A DNA stretch of 64,000 nucleotides. Source: Pelobates cultripes. Lineage: Eukaryota > Chordata > Amphibia > Anura > Pelobatidae. Every line of letters begins with the position of its first letter. Position 1 is the stretch's first letter. The notes below the pieces were generated by a model. That model ran no database searches. It saw nothing but the letters and a program-made list of their open reading frames with translations, and was not told the origin of the DNA. A program made the translations under genes and the position numbers. The stretch lies in contig OW240913.1 of assembly GCA_933207985.1 (NCBI GenBank), positions 99,917,126-99,981,125 of the forward strand, written 5' to 3'. Below are positions 12,111-24,307 of the stretch, piece after piece.

Positions 12111-12620
12111 ACTGTAATAGTTTAACAGGAGTTGGAGCCCAGTTGCAGGAGATGGCACAGGAAGGAAGCAAAAAACAAAAACACAGTACAGATAAAGGGA
12201 GGGTCAGGCGAGAAGCAGAAGTCAGGGCTGGCAGCAGAGTATCGTAGTCAGTAAGGCAGGCAGAGGTCAGAGTCCGGGAAATCAGTCAGCAGAGTAACAA
12301 AGATCCGTCAGGAAACACCAAACAAACAAAATGAACAGATACTAGGTCTCAGGCAGAGCTTGCTTTTACAGCCTGCTGATTAGGAGCAGCTGACTCTAAT
12401 TGGGAAGGCGCTGCAGGTGGATCAGCACTGTTCCATCCAGGCAAGGAGTCAGGAAGCAGAATAATGCAGACAGGTACTGAAGCCCCCTGGTGGACAGTAT
12501 GGTAGAGAAACTGACTGGGATGCTGGAGCTGTGCGTTCAAACCCAGCCTGGTTACTTAAAGGGGTGGCCACGCCTTGCTGTCTGCAGGGTTCAGGGTGCA
12601 CTGTGACACACACTCCCCCT
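12111..12620. repeat. Unclassified interspersed repeat
   Basis: Purine-rich strand with recurring AGGCAGGCAGAGGTCAG-like motifs, followed by GCCCCCTGGTGGACAG. Resembles 2246-2960 in build. It may be the tail of a retroelement, but no coding region, LTR ends or target duplication could be identified. Confidence 0.3.
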
Positions 12621-14565
12621 TATAGCCAAGCAGTAAATGGGGGTCTATACAATCACAGAGCAGAATGTGGAGTCTGTAGTCAGGATGTCTTACCTTACCA
12701 GTGGGCTATTCTTCTTGGCCAGGTGGCAAACCTAATGGCATATTGCTGCTTCCAGTAGCTCCTGTGAGTGGAGTATAGTAAAAGGCCTTCTATTTGGAAG
12801 AATGCATTCAATTTCTCTTGTTCTCATGTACATCCTAGAATGCACAACCAATGCAATCCAATTACAATGATACTTAAGATAAAAAGTAAACAATTTATTT
12901 AGGTTTTTGCCAGTTCACAGCAGATCTCAATTCATGCATGAAAAGTAGTGAAAACTGGATCAGATAAAATAAGAATTGAACATGAATCCAGAGTAAAGGT
13001 GACCGTCACAACAGCCCCTAAAGTGGGATACTAATTCACTCAAACAACATTTTCTGAATATTCTTAATTTTGTAGTTCATACAAAAATGAATGTACATGT
13101 CTAACTAATAGTCTGGAGAGGCTCTAGTTTTGGAGAATGTTTTGCATGTAATTTGACATATCGAGCTACATGGCATGAATGAGGTCTACCAGATGTTGGG
13201 CAGCAGTACCACTCTGTAGGGAGGTGCAAATGGAATTAAAAAAAAATAAAGGTATCCCTTTGAAGATCACAAAAAGGGAATCCTATTATGCAATGATTGT
13301 TAGATTGTTACGGTAGTGTTTAACATCCCAATACAAGCATGAAACATAGTGAAACATATTCTTCTTGGTACTTTTTATAATATTTTATACTGTTGAAACT
13401 TATATCAATGGTGGATAGGGTGACACTTGAGGACTGATTTCGCAAACAATCTTCCAAATCGCTTGCACATCACAGTCATATAAATGAACTAAGCCGCTCT
13501 TTGTACTGCTTCATATAATACTATATTGTTATGGAGTGTTCTGATGAAGTGTGTGATGAAGTGTTCTAGAGCACCAGATAGAATATTAAACATTAAAAGG
13601 CTTAATTTGACAGACAGAAAGAAAACAATATATTAAGATTTATATAGTTAATTATTTCAAAATATATATAAAAATAATAACGGGCAAATTGCAGACTGCT
13701 TGAGATGATACAAAGCCTAAACACATAAAGAAGAAAACACATAAACATATTTGGCTTTTATTGTTTATATAGCTTGTAATTTATTCAACAACAAAAAACG
13801 AGCGTCATATCATATTTGCCTGTTTCCTATCATCACAAATGAAGCAGCTTAAACCCTTTGGGTATCTCTAAACATACGCCTCTCTCATTACAGTCATTGT
13901 ATTTAGGTTTTATTGTTGTTTATTAAATCTTAATTGTTAGTGCTGGAAAACTGCAAATTATTTTATTAATCTGTTTATAGCATTTGCTAATGCATCTATG
14001 AACACAGGGCAATGTGCAGCTCATTAAATAAATCTCACAAAGACAGTATTTCCGTTCTGTTAAAATCGGATTAAAAGATTACATAGCAATAGATGGAATT
14101 GGTCTGATAAGATAATAGTACTAAGGATGTAACTAGAAAATCAGTAGAATATATTGCACAGTGTTTGGTATTAACTATTACCATGCATAGAGCCTTCTTT
14201 TGTAAAGTAGTTAGATAGTTTAGGCACTGGATTCACCTGTCTGAAAGAGCATTCAGGGAGTCCATGTGTTTATTTGACTTCAGAGTCTTATAAAGTGTCA
14301 GCTTTGCTGTTCCATGACTCCCTCTTGCCGCTATGACATTGAGTTGGATGTCGCATGCTGCTCGTGCACGTCTGCTAATCCACGTTCGCGCCTACATCTG
14401 AATGGTGCACCAAAGAGCGCAGGTTTGGCGTGCACGAACAAAATAGCGAATGACCCGATCTGTCACTTAGCCACGTTTTTTTCTTACCTTTGAATTTGGC
14501 TATCTCGCTGAATATTCACTCATTAAGCCCAGCCATTCTAAGGTCCGGTAATATGGAAATGTATA
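12621..14565. other. Non-coding, AT-rich stretch
   Basis: No gene seen. A piece at about 13195-13265 (CCACTCTGTAGGGAGG, an A-run, then AATAAAGGTATCCCTTT) recurs at about 18428-18495, so it is an interspersed repeat of unknown class. Confidence 0.4.
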
Positions 14566-15725
14566 TACAGTAGTACTCAAAGGTTTGCATGGCAGAAATT
14601 GGGAAATTTTGGCATTGCTTTTGAAAATATGACTTATCATGCAAAAAAACTATATTTTATTAAAGGATAATGATCATATGAAGCCATTTATTGTAACATA
14701 TTTGTTTGGCTCCTTTTTAAATTATAATTATAACAGAAACCACCCAAATAGCCCTGATTAAATGTTTACATGCCGTTTAATGGTTGGCCTTGTTACAGCC
14801 ATACAAGGTGACACACACAGGTTAAAATGACAATTAAAGGTTAATTTACCACACCCAAGGCTTTTTAAATTGCAATTAGTGTCTGTGTATTAATAGTCCA
14901 TGAGTTTGTTAGCTCTCACGTGGATGCACTGATCAGGCAGATACTGAAGCATGGGGAGCAGGAAAGAACTGTCAAAAGACCTGCGTAACATGGTAATGGA
15001 ACTTTATAAAGATGGAAAAAGATATAACAAGATATCCAAAGCCTTGAAAATTCCAGTCAGTACTGTTAAATCACTTATTAAGAAGTGGAAAATTTGGGGA
15101 TCTCTTGATACCAAGCCAAGGTCAGGTAGACCAAGAAAGATTTTAGCCACAACTGCCAGAAGAATTGCTCAGGGTAGAAAGAAAAACCCATAGGTAACCT
15201 CAGGAGAAATACAAGCTGCTCTGTAAGACAATTAGCACAATACTTAAACAAAAATGAGCTGCATGGTCGTGTTGCCAGAAAGAAGCTTTTACTGCACCAA
15301 TGCCACAAAAAAAAGCCTAGTTACAATATGCCTCGACAACACCTTGGTACGCCTCACAGCTTCTTGCACTCCGTAATTTGGAGTGACGAGGCCAAAATAG
15401 AGCTTTATGGTCACAACCATAAGTGCTATGTTTGGAGACGGGTCAACAAGGCCTATAGTGAAAAGAATACCATCCCCACTGTGAAGCATGGTGTTGGCTC
15501 ACTGATGTTTTGGGGGTATGTGAGCTCTAAAGGAATGGGAATCCTGTGAAAATTGATGGCAAGATGAATGCAGCATGTTATGAGAAAATACTGCTGCATT
15601 CATCTTGCATGACAATGACCCTAAGCACAGGGCCAAGTTGACCCTCCAGTGCTTACAGCAGAAAAAGGTGAAGGTTCTAGAGTGGCCATCACAGTCTCCT
15701 GGCCACTCTGGGGAAATCTCGAATG
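14566..15725 (+). mobile_element. Tc1-like transposon, left two-thirds, degenerate
   Basis: The left inverted-repeat end TACAGTAGTACTCAAAGG begins at 14566, after TA. The transposase remnant follows at 14951-15720. The right inverted repeat is absent: at about 15720 the sequence changes to the GTGCCGAA-type repeat, so the 3' third is lost. The element is dead. Confidence 0.85.
14951..15720 (+). pseudogene. Tc1-family transposase remnant
   Basis: Codons 1-80 from 14951 encode the N-terminal paired-like DNA-binding domain, with ELYKDGKRYNKISKALKIP and the GRPRK box typical of Tc1 transposases. A stop after KKNP at 15193 and frameshifts break the rest. The catalytic core can still be traced: VIWSDEAKIELYG (first Asp region) near 15376-15414, then HDNDP (second Asp) near 15610. 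The part expected to hold the third catalytic residue, the Glu of the NxxE motif, is missing between QSPG and HSG near 15700, apparently by a short deletion. A longer deletion lies near 15590. The protein cannot be made. Confidence 0.85.
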
Positions 15726-15835
15726 TCCAAAGTGCCGAATTGCCAAATTTCCGAAGTGCTGAACTGAACTGAATTGCTAAAGTGCGAATTTCCGAAGTGT
15801 CGAAGTGCCGATTTTTTTAAGTGCCGAACCTGAAG
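15720..15835. repeat. GTGCCGAA-type short tandem repeat, left block
   Basis: Irregular 11-13-bp units such as AAGTGCCGAATTGCC and TTTCCGAAGTGC. The same repeat returns at about 16885-16950 and 17785-17935, framing the LTR-like and telomere-like segments. Confidence 0.75.
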
Positions 15836-15924
15836 CGGATAGCATTGGGCTGTCCTCAAAGTTTGCTTTAGAAATTTATTTTGTGTGATTATTTTCCTGC
15901 ATTGATGTATTGTATGTAGCATTC

Positions 15925-16883
15925 ATCTGATTGTTCGGTAGTTTTTAGTCCATGTTCCATACGAATGAAAACTACCGAACGATCAGACCACCCCAGAGAG
16001 AAGTGTGTACCTCGTTAGGCTTTCACACTCTGTAACCGCAAGCTAATTGACCATGCAATCGGTACTTTGTATACATATCTGGGTGGTCACCATTCGGCAT
16101 ACGAACCACGTGGCGCCGGCCATCTTACACAAGAAAATCTCAGCAGTGTTTGGTCGTCGAGTGTCTGGAACTCAAATCGGACACTCAATCACCCGAACAC
16201 TGCTGAGACCTCCAGAGCTCCATAATTCCCGAATGGAGGGGCCAACCAGCCACTCGTTCGTTGAACTAAATGTACTGAATAAGGGAATTCATACGAATTC
16301 CGATTTAACGTTGGATGGCAAGTAATTCTATATGTTTTATCTCCCAAACAGAGACCGACCGCAAGGCCAAAACACATGGAGCCTTTTTCGGATACTACCT
16401 CGTGTGCGGTCGGTCAAATTGCCTTACACCTAACTCCCGAACCCCTGGTCCGATCTGGTTGAATTTTGAATATGTTGGTCACCCAGATCAGGGCTACCAG
16501 GGGGTACCCCTTATATAATTATATCTGACTGTTTTGGGGTACATCCAGAAATCGGGTAAAACAGCAGTATGTATAAGTGGATTATGTGTCACACTGAGGG
16601 GAGGAGATGTGTAGAAGCTAACCATTACACTATTGGCTACTGTACAAATTAATGTAAATCCCTCCCTTGCATGGGAGAAACCTTTAAAAGGAGGTTGTGG
16701 GATTAAAAGTTTAGTTCTGCTCCTGATGCTGTGTGTCGTCCAGTCATTGGGATCTATATTGGGATATTCGTGGATTACCTTGCTTGCTGTGACTATTGTT
16801 ATATGGGATTGTATTACTTGTTCCTGAGCCTCACTGGGATCTTTAATGGAGATAACCTGTGAAATACCAGCTCTCCGCTACAG
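15925..16883 (+). mobile_element. Putative LTR or LTR-like insertion
   Basis: Sits between two blocks of the GTGCCGAA repeat. It has promoter-like and transcript-like features: CCTTTAAAAGGAGG near 16680, then TTAAAAGTTTAGTTCTG, and an end TCTCCGCTACA near 16883. Two inverted repeats lie at its left: TGTTCGGTAGTTTT/AAAACTACCGAACGATCA (about 15930-15985) and CTCAGCAGTGTTTGG/CCGAACACTGCTGAG (about 16138-16208). No protein is encoded and no clear target duplication was found. Confidence 0.3.
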
Positions 16884-16953
16884 AACCAAATTGCCAAAGT
16901 GACGAATTTCAAAAGTTCCAAAGTGCTTCAGACTTCTGAAAAGTGGCAAAATG

Positions 16954-17775
16954 GGTAGGGGTAGGATTGGGGTTGGAGTAGGGTTAGGGATAAGGGTTGG
17001 GGTAGGGTTAGGGGTAGGGTTAGTAATAGTGTTAGGGGCAGAGGTAGGGTTAGGGTAGGGTTAGGAGTAGGGTTAGGCATAGGGTTGGGTTCGGAGTAGG
17101 GTTAGGGTAGGATTAGGAGTAGGATTAGAGGTAGGGTTAGGAGTAGGGTTAGGGGTAGGGTTTGGGTTAGGGTTGGGTAAGGAGTAGGGTTATGGTAAGG
17201 AGTAGGGTTAGGGTACCTCTACCCCTAACCCTATCCTACCCCTTACCCTACTCCTAACCCTAACCCTTCCCTAACTCTACTCTTAAACCTAACCCTACCC
17301 TAACCTTATGCCTAACTCTAATCCTAACCCAACCCTAACCCTACCCTAACCTTACACCTATGCCTAACCCAACCCTACTCCTAAGCCTAACCCAACCCTA
17401 ACCCTACTCCTAACCAAACCCTAACCCTAACCCTACACCTAACCCTAATCCTAACACAACATTAACCCTACTCCTAACCCAACCCTAATGCTAACCCTAC
17501 TACTAACCCAATCCTAACCCTAAATCTACTACTAACCCTTACCCTACCCTAACCCTACTCCTAACCCTAATCCTAACCCTACTCCTAACCCTACCCTACC
17601 CTAACCCTACTCCTATCCCTACCATAAACCTACTCCTAACCCTAATCCTAACCCAACCCTAACCCTACTTCTAATCCAACCCTAACCCTACTCCTAATCC
17701 AACACCAACCCTAACCCTACTCCTAGCCCTAACCCTACTTCTCACCCAACCCTAACCCTACGCCTAAAACTACAC
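16954..17775. repeat. Telomere-like array in head-to-head orientation
   Basis: From 16954 to about 17213 the plus strand is built of GGGTTAGGGTAGGGTTAGGA-like units. From about 17217 to 17775 it is built of the complementary CCCTAACCCTACTCCTAAC-like units. The switch is abrupt, at GGGTACCTCTACCCC. True TTAGGG hexamers are mixed with GGAGTA and GGGTA variants, so this is a degenerate 11-12-bp derivative rather than a pure telomere repeat. The right arm is about twice as long as the left. Confidence 0.85.
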
Positions 17776-17784
17776 TTACCCTAA

Positions 17785-17935
17785 GTCTCAAAGTGCGAAT
17801 TCCCAAAGTCCCAAATTTTGGAAGTGCCAAACCGAAGTCCCGATTTGCCGAAGTCCCGAATTTCGAAAGTGCCGAACAGAATTGCCGAAGTGCCAAATTG
17901 CTGATGTGCCGAATTTCGGAATGTCGAACTGAACC
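17785..17935. repeat. GTGCCGAA-type short tandem repeat, right block
   Basis: Units such as GAAGTGCCAAACC, GAAGTCCCGATTTGCC and GAATTGCCGAAGTGCC, like those at 15720-15835. A third, smaller block lies at about 16885-16950, immediately before the telomere-like array. Confidence 0.75.
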
Positions 17936-17965
17936 TAATTTTTCGCCCATGCACATCCCTAATGT

Positions 17966-20587
17966 TAATAGTTAGAAACTAAAATTGTAGTAAATAGATT
18001 GTTAATAAACTAGATATACCGAACTATATATATATATACACCCCAGACATGCAAAAAGTATATAAAAAGTATATAAACAAACAAATGTGCAATGTAGTGG
18101 GCGCTAAAATAAATAATACATTCTGTGTAAAATAACCAAAACACCAAGACAAAATGCAGAAGGTATCACCTATGAAATCAAACATGAAATTTCACTAAGT
18201 AGCGAAAACAATTCAAATAAATAAATAAACAGTGTACTTTGTGTAAATATAATGTGTATGTACAAAATAAATACATTAAAAAAAAATACAGATACCATAT
18301 AGGTTCTCCCACAATGGTAACTGAAAAAAGACCATCATCAGCGTAATAAATGTTGCAAACATAAATAATGTTTGAAATCTTGTGTGATATCAAACTCACA
18401 TTTTTGTTGTCTGCCCGGTATTAGGCTACAGCACCACTCTGTAGGGAGGAGCAACTTGAAAAAAAAATAAAGGTATCCCTTTAAAGATCTCCAAGAGGGA
18501 ATATTTTTATGTGATGTGCAACTTTAGATGGTTAGTGTCTAAGAGCAATTGTAGCCCCAGGTCCCAGGAAAAGTACAGATATCCAGATTTGATCAAGTAA
18601 TTAGAAAGATTATTATTATTAGTTGCACTTTTATTATTATTAGCATTTTATACAGAATCTACATATTCCAATGTTTTTGTACTGTTATATACACTGGTTG
18701 GATGAAATTTAAGTGATCTTTTTATTTACCTGATTAAATCCAGATGTCTGCCTTTTGCCATTGACATGTCGCTGCATTTGCTCTTTGTCTTATATGGGCA
18801 GAGAACCCACCTATCAGGATTTACAGGATACGAGCATTTGAAATTGTATTTGATGCATGAGTGGTCAGTCTGCAAACTGTCCTTGCATGGTTAGTGTCTA
18901 ATTTGATTACACAGAGTGTGGCACTTCGAGAGGACCTTCACAAAATGGCTTGACAAAATGGCTCAGGTTTTCAGCTTGGCTCCACTCTCCATAAGACAAT
19001 CAACTAGGCTGTCTGCTACAAACCTAGTATTCAGCTTTTTATTTTAGACAGTGGATTCTCTGATCCACACCCGTCCTTTATCAGCATCTACTCCTCCAAT
19101 CAAGGGTGAGCTATGGTTGATGCATGGGGTACACTCAGGCACCTCATATTTTTGGGAGGTTTTACATCTGCAATTCCTGCAGATTTTCTTTACAGTCACC
19201 CACCTAATTAGCGTGTTAATTTTTTAGTTTTCTTGGGCTCCATTTAGTTACATTCACCTGTCGTGCACCTTGTCACATACCCCCAACCTGTTACATACCA
19301 TCACCCAGTTGCATTCACCCAGCTATGTTTCCTAGGATGTTCTTTATTGTGAAAGGCTATAAAACAAGCAATTTGGCTGTATCCATATACGGCACTGAAA
19401 TATCTACACCCAGGTGTCAGTGACCCTTGGCTCTTACTTGTTTCTAACTCTCACAAATAAGACTGTTAGAGGGCTGCATTTTTTTTTATTGAATGCTTTT
19501 CAATGATCAGTTTAGAGCTCCCGTACTGTTAATTCTTTTCAAGATAATCTTCTTTGGGAAGACATAACATCTAAACAATTAACATTTTCCTTCACTAATC
19601 ATAGATTCTCTCTCACGTTTTTTAAATGTCATATGATGTTTGCACACATATTATTAATAAACTTGCCATTTATTTTTACTATAATTAGAATTTAATTTGC
19701 CATCCTTTTTTGTGTCCTCTTAACCCAAGCTTGAGCGAGGTCCTAAACAACTCTCATTTTTGTAATTCAAACTTCTCTCATTGAATTTACTTGTATGTCT
19801 CGTCCATCCATTTTACAGCTCTGAAGAAATTACTGGAGTTTTATAAATGCTAATAAAAACTTAGTATGGCTCACAAAGACTTAAACAGATGTTAAGGTCC
19901 ATTGCTCATACTTCTCTAAACTAATAAAGACTGCTGAATCCTCTCTAAGTGACATGACCCTTAGAGAATGTAAAATTCAAATTTCTTTCAATTGGTGCAG
20001 ATGGGAATGTTAATTAAACTTAGTTTTAATTGTGGCAACATATATACGTACAGGCAAGTAATAGGCACATGCTTTGTTAATTGGCATTGTCATAATTAGT
20101 TCTAAATAACTGTTCTATTAATTAAAGTCACAGTATGTTTGGCTGACCAAGTTCCACTGTTTAATTAAGTAATTATGTAGGCTATAGCAGCAATTCTGGA
20201 AAAACTCAAATGTTAGATTAGTGGAAGATAGATTATAGATTAATAAAAATGAAAAAGCTGCTTCATATAACCTTGCTCAAGAGTTATCAGGTTGATGTGT
20301 ATAGAGTGCAAAACTAAAATGTCTACAATAAGTACACCAAATCCTAACAATAGTTGCAGTTCTGTGTAGGTTAAACAGCTGTAGGACACTATGCAGAATA
20401 AGAATGCTATCTCCACTTCTGGTTTATCAATATCACCTTTTAGCCTTGCCTGACCCCAATTATATTGTTGTTGTTTTTTAAGCAACATCCTTTTATGGAT
20501 GACCCATATTATAAACCATCTCCACACTGGGACAAACGGTATTTGAGCAATATTTAAAGAAAAAGGTTTCATTTATTCCCCACAAAC
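17966..20587. other. Non-coding stretch with one interspersed repeat
   Basis: No gene recognised. About 18428-18495 matches 13195-13265. A 110-codon open frame on the minus strand at 20240-20572 shows no known domain and no splice support. Confidence 0.4.
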
Positions 20588-21735
20588 CATATAACATGGG
20601 TTTACTTCAGGGAGATCATGCCAAACTAATCTTATTGATTTTTTTGATTGGGTAACTAAAATTATAGATCAGGGTGGTGCAGTAGACATTGCTTACCTAG
20701 ATTTCAGTAAGGCTTTTGACACTGTTGCACATAGAAGGCTTATCAATAAACTGCAATCTTTAAGTTTGGATTCCAATATTGTTGAATGGGTAAGGCAGTG
20801 GCTGAGTGACAGGCAACAGAGGGTTGTAGTTAATGGAATATATTCGAAGCTTGGACTTGTCACCAGTGGGGTACCTCAGGGATCTGTACTTGGACCCATT
20901 CTCTTTAATATTTTTATTAGTGATATTGCAGAAGGTCTTGATGGTAAGGTATGTCTTTTTGCTGATGATACTAAGATATGTAACAGGGTTGATGTTCCAG
21001 GAGGGATAAGCCAAATGACAAATGATTTAGGTGAACTAGAAAAATGGTCAGAATTGTGGCAACTGACATTTAATGTGGATAAGTGCAAGATAATGCATCT
21101 TGGACGTAAAAACCCAAGGGCAGAGTACAGAATATTTGATAGAGTCCTAACCTCAACATATGAGGAAAGGGATTTAGGGGTGATTATTTCTGATGACTTA
21201 AAGGTAGGCAGACAATGTAATAGAGCAGCAGGAAATGCTAGCAGAATGCTTGGTTGTATAGGGAGAGGTATTAGCAGTAGAAAGAGGGAAGTGCTAATGC
21301 CATTGTACAGAACACTGGTGAGACCTCACTTGGAGTATTGTACACAGTACTGGAGACCGTATCTTCAGAAGGATATTGATACCTTAGATAGAGTTCAGAG
21401 AAGGGCTACTAAACTGGTTCATGGATTGCAGGATAAAACTTACCAGGAAAGGTTAAAGGATCTTAACATATATAGCTTGGAGGAAAGACGAGACAGGGGG
21501 GATATGATAGAAACATCTAAATACATAAAGGGAATCAACACAGTAAAGGAGGAGACTATATTTAAAAGAAGAAAAACTACCACAACAAGAGGGACAAAGG
21601 TTTAAACCTAATATCAGGAAGTATTACTTTACTGAGAGGGTAGTGGATGCATGGAATAGCCTTCCAGCTGAAGTGGTAGAGGTTAACACAGTAAAGGAGT
21701 TTAAGCATGCGTGAGATAGGCATAAGGCTATCCTA
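20588..21735 (+). mobile_element. LINE of the CR1/L2 group, 5'-truncated
   Basis: Begins abruptly within the reverse transcriptase and runs to the end of ORF2; the endonuclease and 5' UTR are missing, as expected of an incomplete reverse-transcription event. The closing part (AGTATTACTTTACTGAGAGG through CATAAGGCTATCC) is also found reversed at 29989-30268, so at least two copies of the family are in the window. Confidence 0.85.
20596..21720 (+). pseudogene. Reverse transcriptase C-terminal half of a CR1/L2-group LINE
   Basis: A continuous frame runs from about 20596 to 21605. RT blocks appear in order: AYLDFSKAFDTVAHRRLI (palm, first catalytic Asp), SGVPQGSVLGPILFNIFI, then LFADDTKI with the FADD catalytic pair at 20958-20969, then the thumb and C-terminal region with LVRPHLEYC and LDRVQRRATKLV. 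Near 21600 a frameshift moves the end (YYFTERVVDAWNSLP) to another frame, and a TGA at about 21714 falls where a Trp codon would be expected. The product would have copied LINE RNA at the target site; this copy cannot act on its own because it lacks the endonuclease. Confidence 0.85.
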
Positions 21736-22817
21736 ACTACATTGTTTTCCGCAATTATGAAAGTCGTGTTTCTACAACTCTTGCAGAATGCCTTGCTGTA
21801 CTCAAGACAGGCATCCCCAAGTACTGCATTGTGATATTCAGGTAATGCAGAACAGTCATTTTTGAATTTGTGTCAATTAGTAGGTAGTCTTATCATGTAT
21901 TGATCTCACCACTACTTAACTATTTTCTTTAGCACCATAGCATGCTTGCGAGTGCCAAAAGAATAAAAATATAGAGTCTGTGGTTGGTTTTTGGTCCCTG
22001 GTTCTTTTGAAATTCTTTATTTTTGTAGTGCAAATATAAAGATACAGGTTGGTTGAGACACAATAGTATGAATATCGTTGACAATAAAGATCATTAGTAT
22101 ATGTCATAAATACTGCATCTATTATTTGTTTTTTTTAAGTCAAGAAGGTAGCTTTCAACATGTTAAACAGTTTGGTATAGGAGATTAAACGTTTGAGAAT
22201 AAAATAAAATGAAGGAAAAGGCTAGTAATGACTCCCTTAGTCCACAGAAACAAATAACTAGTCAGAGGAGCAAAAGAGACCATTGTAATTACTGCATGTT
22301 AGCCCATGGAGAGGTACCTCCATTTCCCAGGCAGAGATCGTCTAACTCTCAGTACCGGTAGTATTCAGACATAGGCCTGTTAGTAGACAACCAGTCCTTC
22401 ACATGGGCTATGTCCTCTAGCTACCATTCAGAAGCAGGGTTGGATTTTCGCTTGTCTAGAATCAGCAGCGCCGTGGAAGCCGAGTCAGAACACCCAGCTG
22501 TGGTGAGTAGAGACAGGTGCCTCTGGCTGTTCAACATATTCAGAGATGAAGCCAAGCTTTGGGGGTCTCATATGCTCTCCACTCTGGGCCTTGGTTTCAA
22601 ATGTTAGCACCTTGGACTCAGATAGTGTGCGACTCAGATAGTGTTACCCAGATTTGCAGAGGGCATCAAGAGACCACCTTCTCCATGGAGTGCTCCGAGT
22701 GCATATTAGGCTCAGCCACCACCTTGAAAGGTGATGAGTCCATCAAGGAGATTGGCTCCAAATGTATATTTAATGTAACTGGACTCTGTGCACCTTTATC
22801 ATATCTTATGATAAAAT
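21736..22817. other. Non-coding stretch
   Basis: No clear gene. The segment 22260-22800 is less AT-rich than its surroundings and holds two overlapping short open frames, possibly an old retroelement remnant, but no domain could be recognised. Confidence 0.35.
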
Positions 22818-23395
22818 AGCAATTTTGTGTAGATTGCTGTTCAGGGGTACCAAAAAAAATCTAATTAACTTAGTTTACTCAATTTTAATTTTTCATTTAT
22901 TATTTTATCCTCTAAATAAAAAGTATAAGAAATTAAAAATAAACAACATTTCTAAATACTCTGTTTACAGGTTTTGACAGAAGCCTAATGACATTTCTGG
23001 GAATACAGCTACTGAAAAATAATATTAAAATGTAAAAATAATGTGTCTGTTTGGGAGTAATGTACAAAGCTGCTCAGAACAAGGAAAAGGCATCACCTCA
23101 CACCATCTAAATACATGATTAAAAAAAAGCAATTTTGCGTAGATTGCTGGTCAGGGATACCTACAACAGGTTAGTTTACAGAATTTAAATGTTTCATTTA
23201 TTACTTAATCCTCTAAATAAAAAGTATAAGAAATTAAAAATATATAATATTTATACATATTTCGACAGAAGTCTAATGGCATTTCTGGGAATGCAGCTAT
23301 TTAAAAATACTATTAAAATGTAAAAATAATGTCTCTATGTGGGCGGAATGTACATGACTGCTCAATATAGGGCAAGAGATAGTCATCACCTCACC
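22818..23395. repeat. Local tandem duplication, period ~311 bp
   Basis: 22818-23105 and 23129-23395 are diverged direct copies. Both begin AGCAATTTTGYGTAGATTGC and share CCTCTAAATAAAAAGTATAAG, GCATTTCTGGGAAT or a variant, and ATTAAAATGTAAAAATAATG in the same order. No coding content. Confidence 0.8.
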
Positions 23396-23879
23396 AAACG
23401 AGCCTTAACTAATGAAAACAGCTCCATTATCTGACAAAATGTAAATTCAGATATTCCGACAAAAACATATTCGTTCGTGGTAAGCCTTTATCATCATACC
23501 CCATAACAAAATATTTTCTTTTTTTAATATTATGCCTAAAGAATACGAGATGTTTTTCTATCAGACAACAAGTTTCTATGATAAATTCCACAAAAGTAAC
23601 GCATACAAACTTTTTTAAACTAAATTATTATTTACTGAACTACTTAAACATAGAAAATTGCTTTAAATCCCAGAAAGAAATTACACATCATGATTTTATC
23701 AAAATGACAAGTATTCTTTGAACATTGGTTTATAAATGCAAAAAGGAATATGCATACGGTGTGTTTTGCAGTTAGAATTCTGGCTAGAGGGAAATAGAAT
23801 TTCTCTTTTGGCATAAGATGTGATTTACTTTGTGACTTTTTTTTTTTTTGCATAGTACAAAACCCATTTCATTGCCATG

Positions 23880-24115
23880 CCCATTATTCGCCAATGTATT
23901 TCTTCATGAGGTTATTGCAGAAATGTTCTGCCTTTGTCTATGTCATTAATATTTAGAATGGCAATAAGTAAGCATATTTTTGGATTTCTTTGGACATCCT
24001 CAATGCTTGATGTTATCTGCTTCTCATCCACTACAATAGCAAGGAGTCCTGTTAATCTAATGGTTTCAGCAAAACTACAAAACATCCCAAGCCACTTATT
24101 TTATGAAGGTTTCGG
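23880..24115 (-). pseudogene. Unrecognised degenerate coding fragment
   Basis: On the minus strand one frame stays open for about 60 codons, including FAETIRLTGLLAIVVDEKQ, SSIEDVQRNPKICLL and NINDIDKGRTFLQ, then meets a stop and continues as PHEEIHWRI. The composition looks protein-like and differs from the AT-rich surroundings. It is not a serpin segment and I do not recognise the family. It could be a decayed transposon ORF or processed pseudogene. Confidence 0.35.
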
Positions 24116-24307
24116 TATACCTAGATTTGGAGGGGGAAAAAAGAAAAATGTGGCAGTGATTTAAAAAAAAAAATCACTTTCATAATTTAAATAATAATTC
24201 TAATTATTCTTATAAAGCATATGTAATTTCATGTATTGTAACATGCATAGTATTGTGCATTCAGGTTGCCAACCATTTATTTATTTGACAGAACTAAACA
24301 CTCCTTC

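Noticed and set aside
16954..17775. Genuine interstitial telomere
   Set aside because: Units are mostly 11-12-bp variants rather than pure TTAGGG, so it is reported as telomere-like only.
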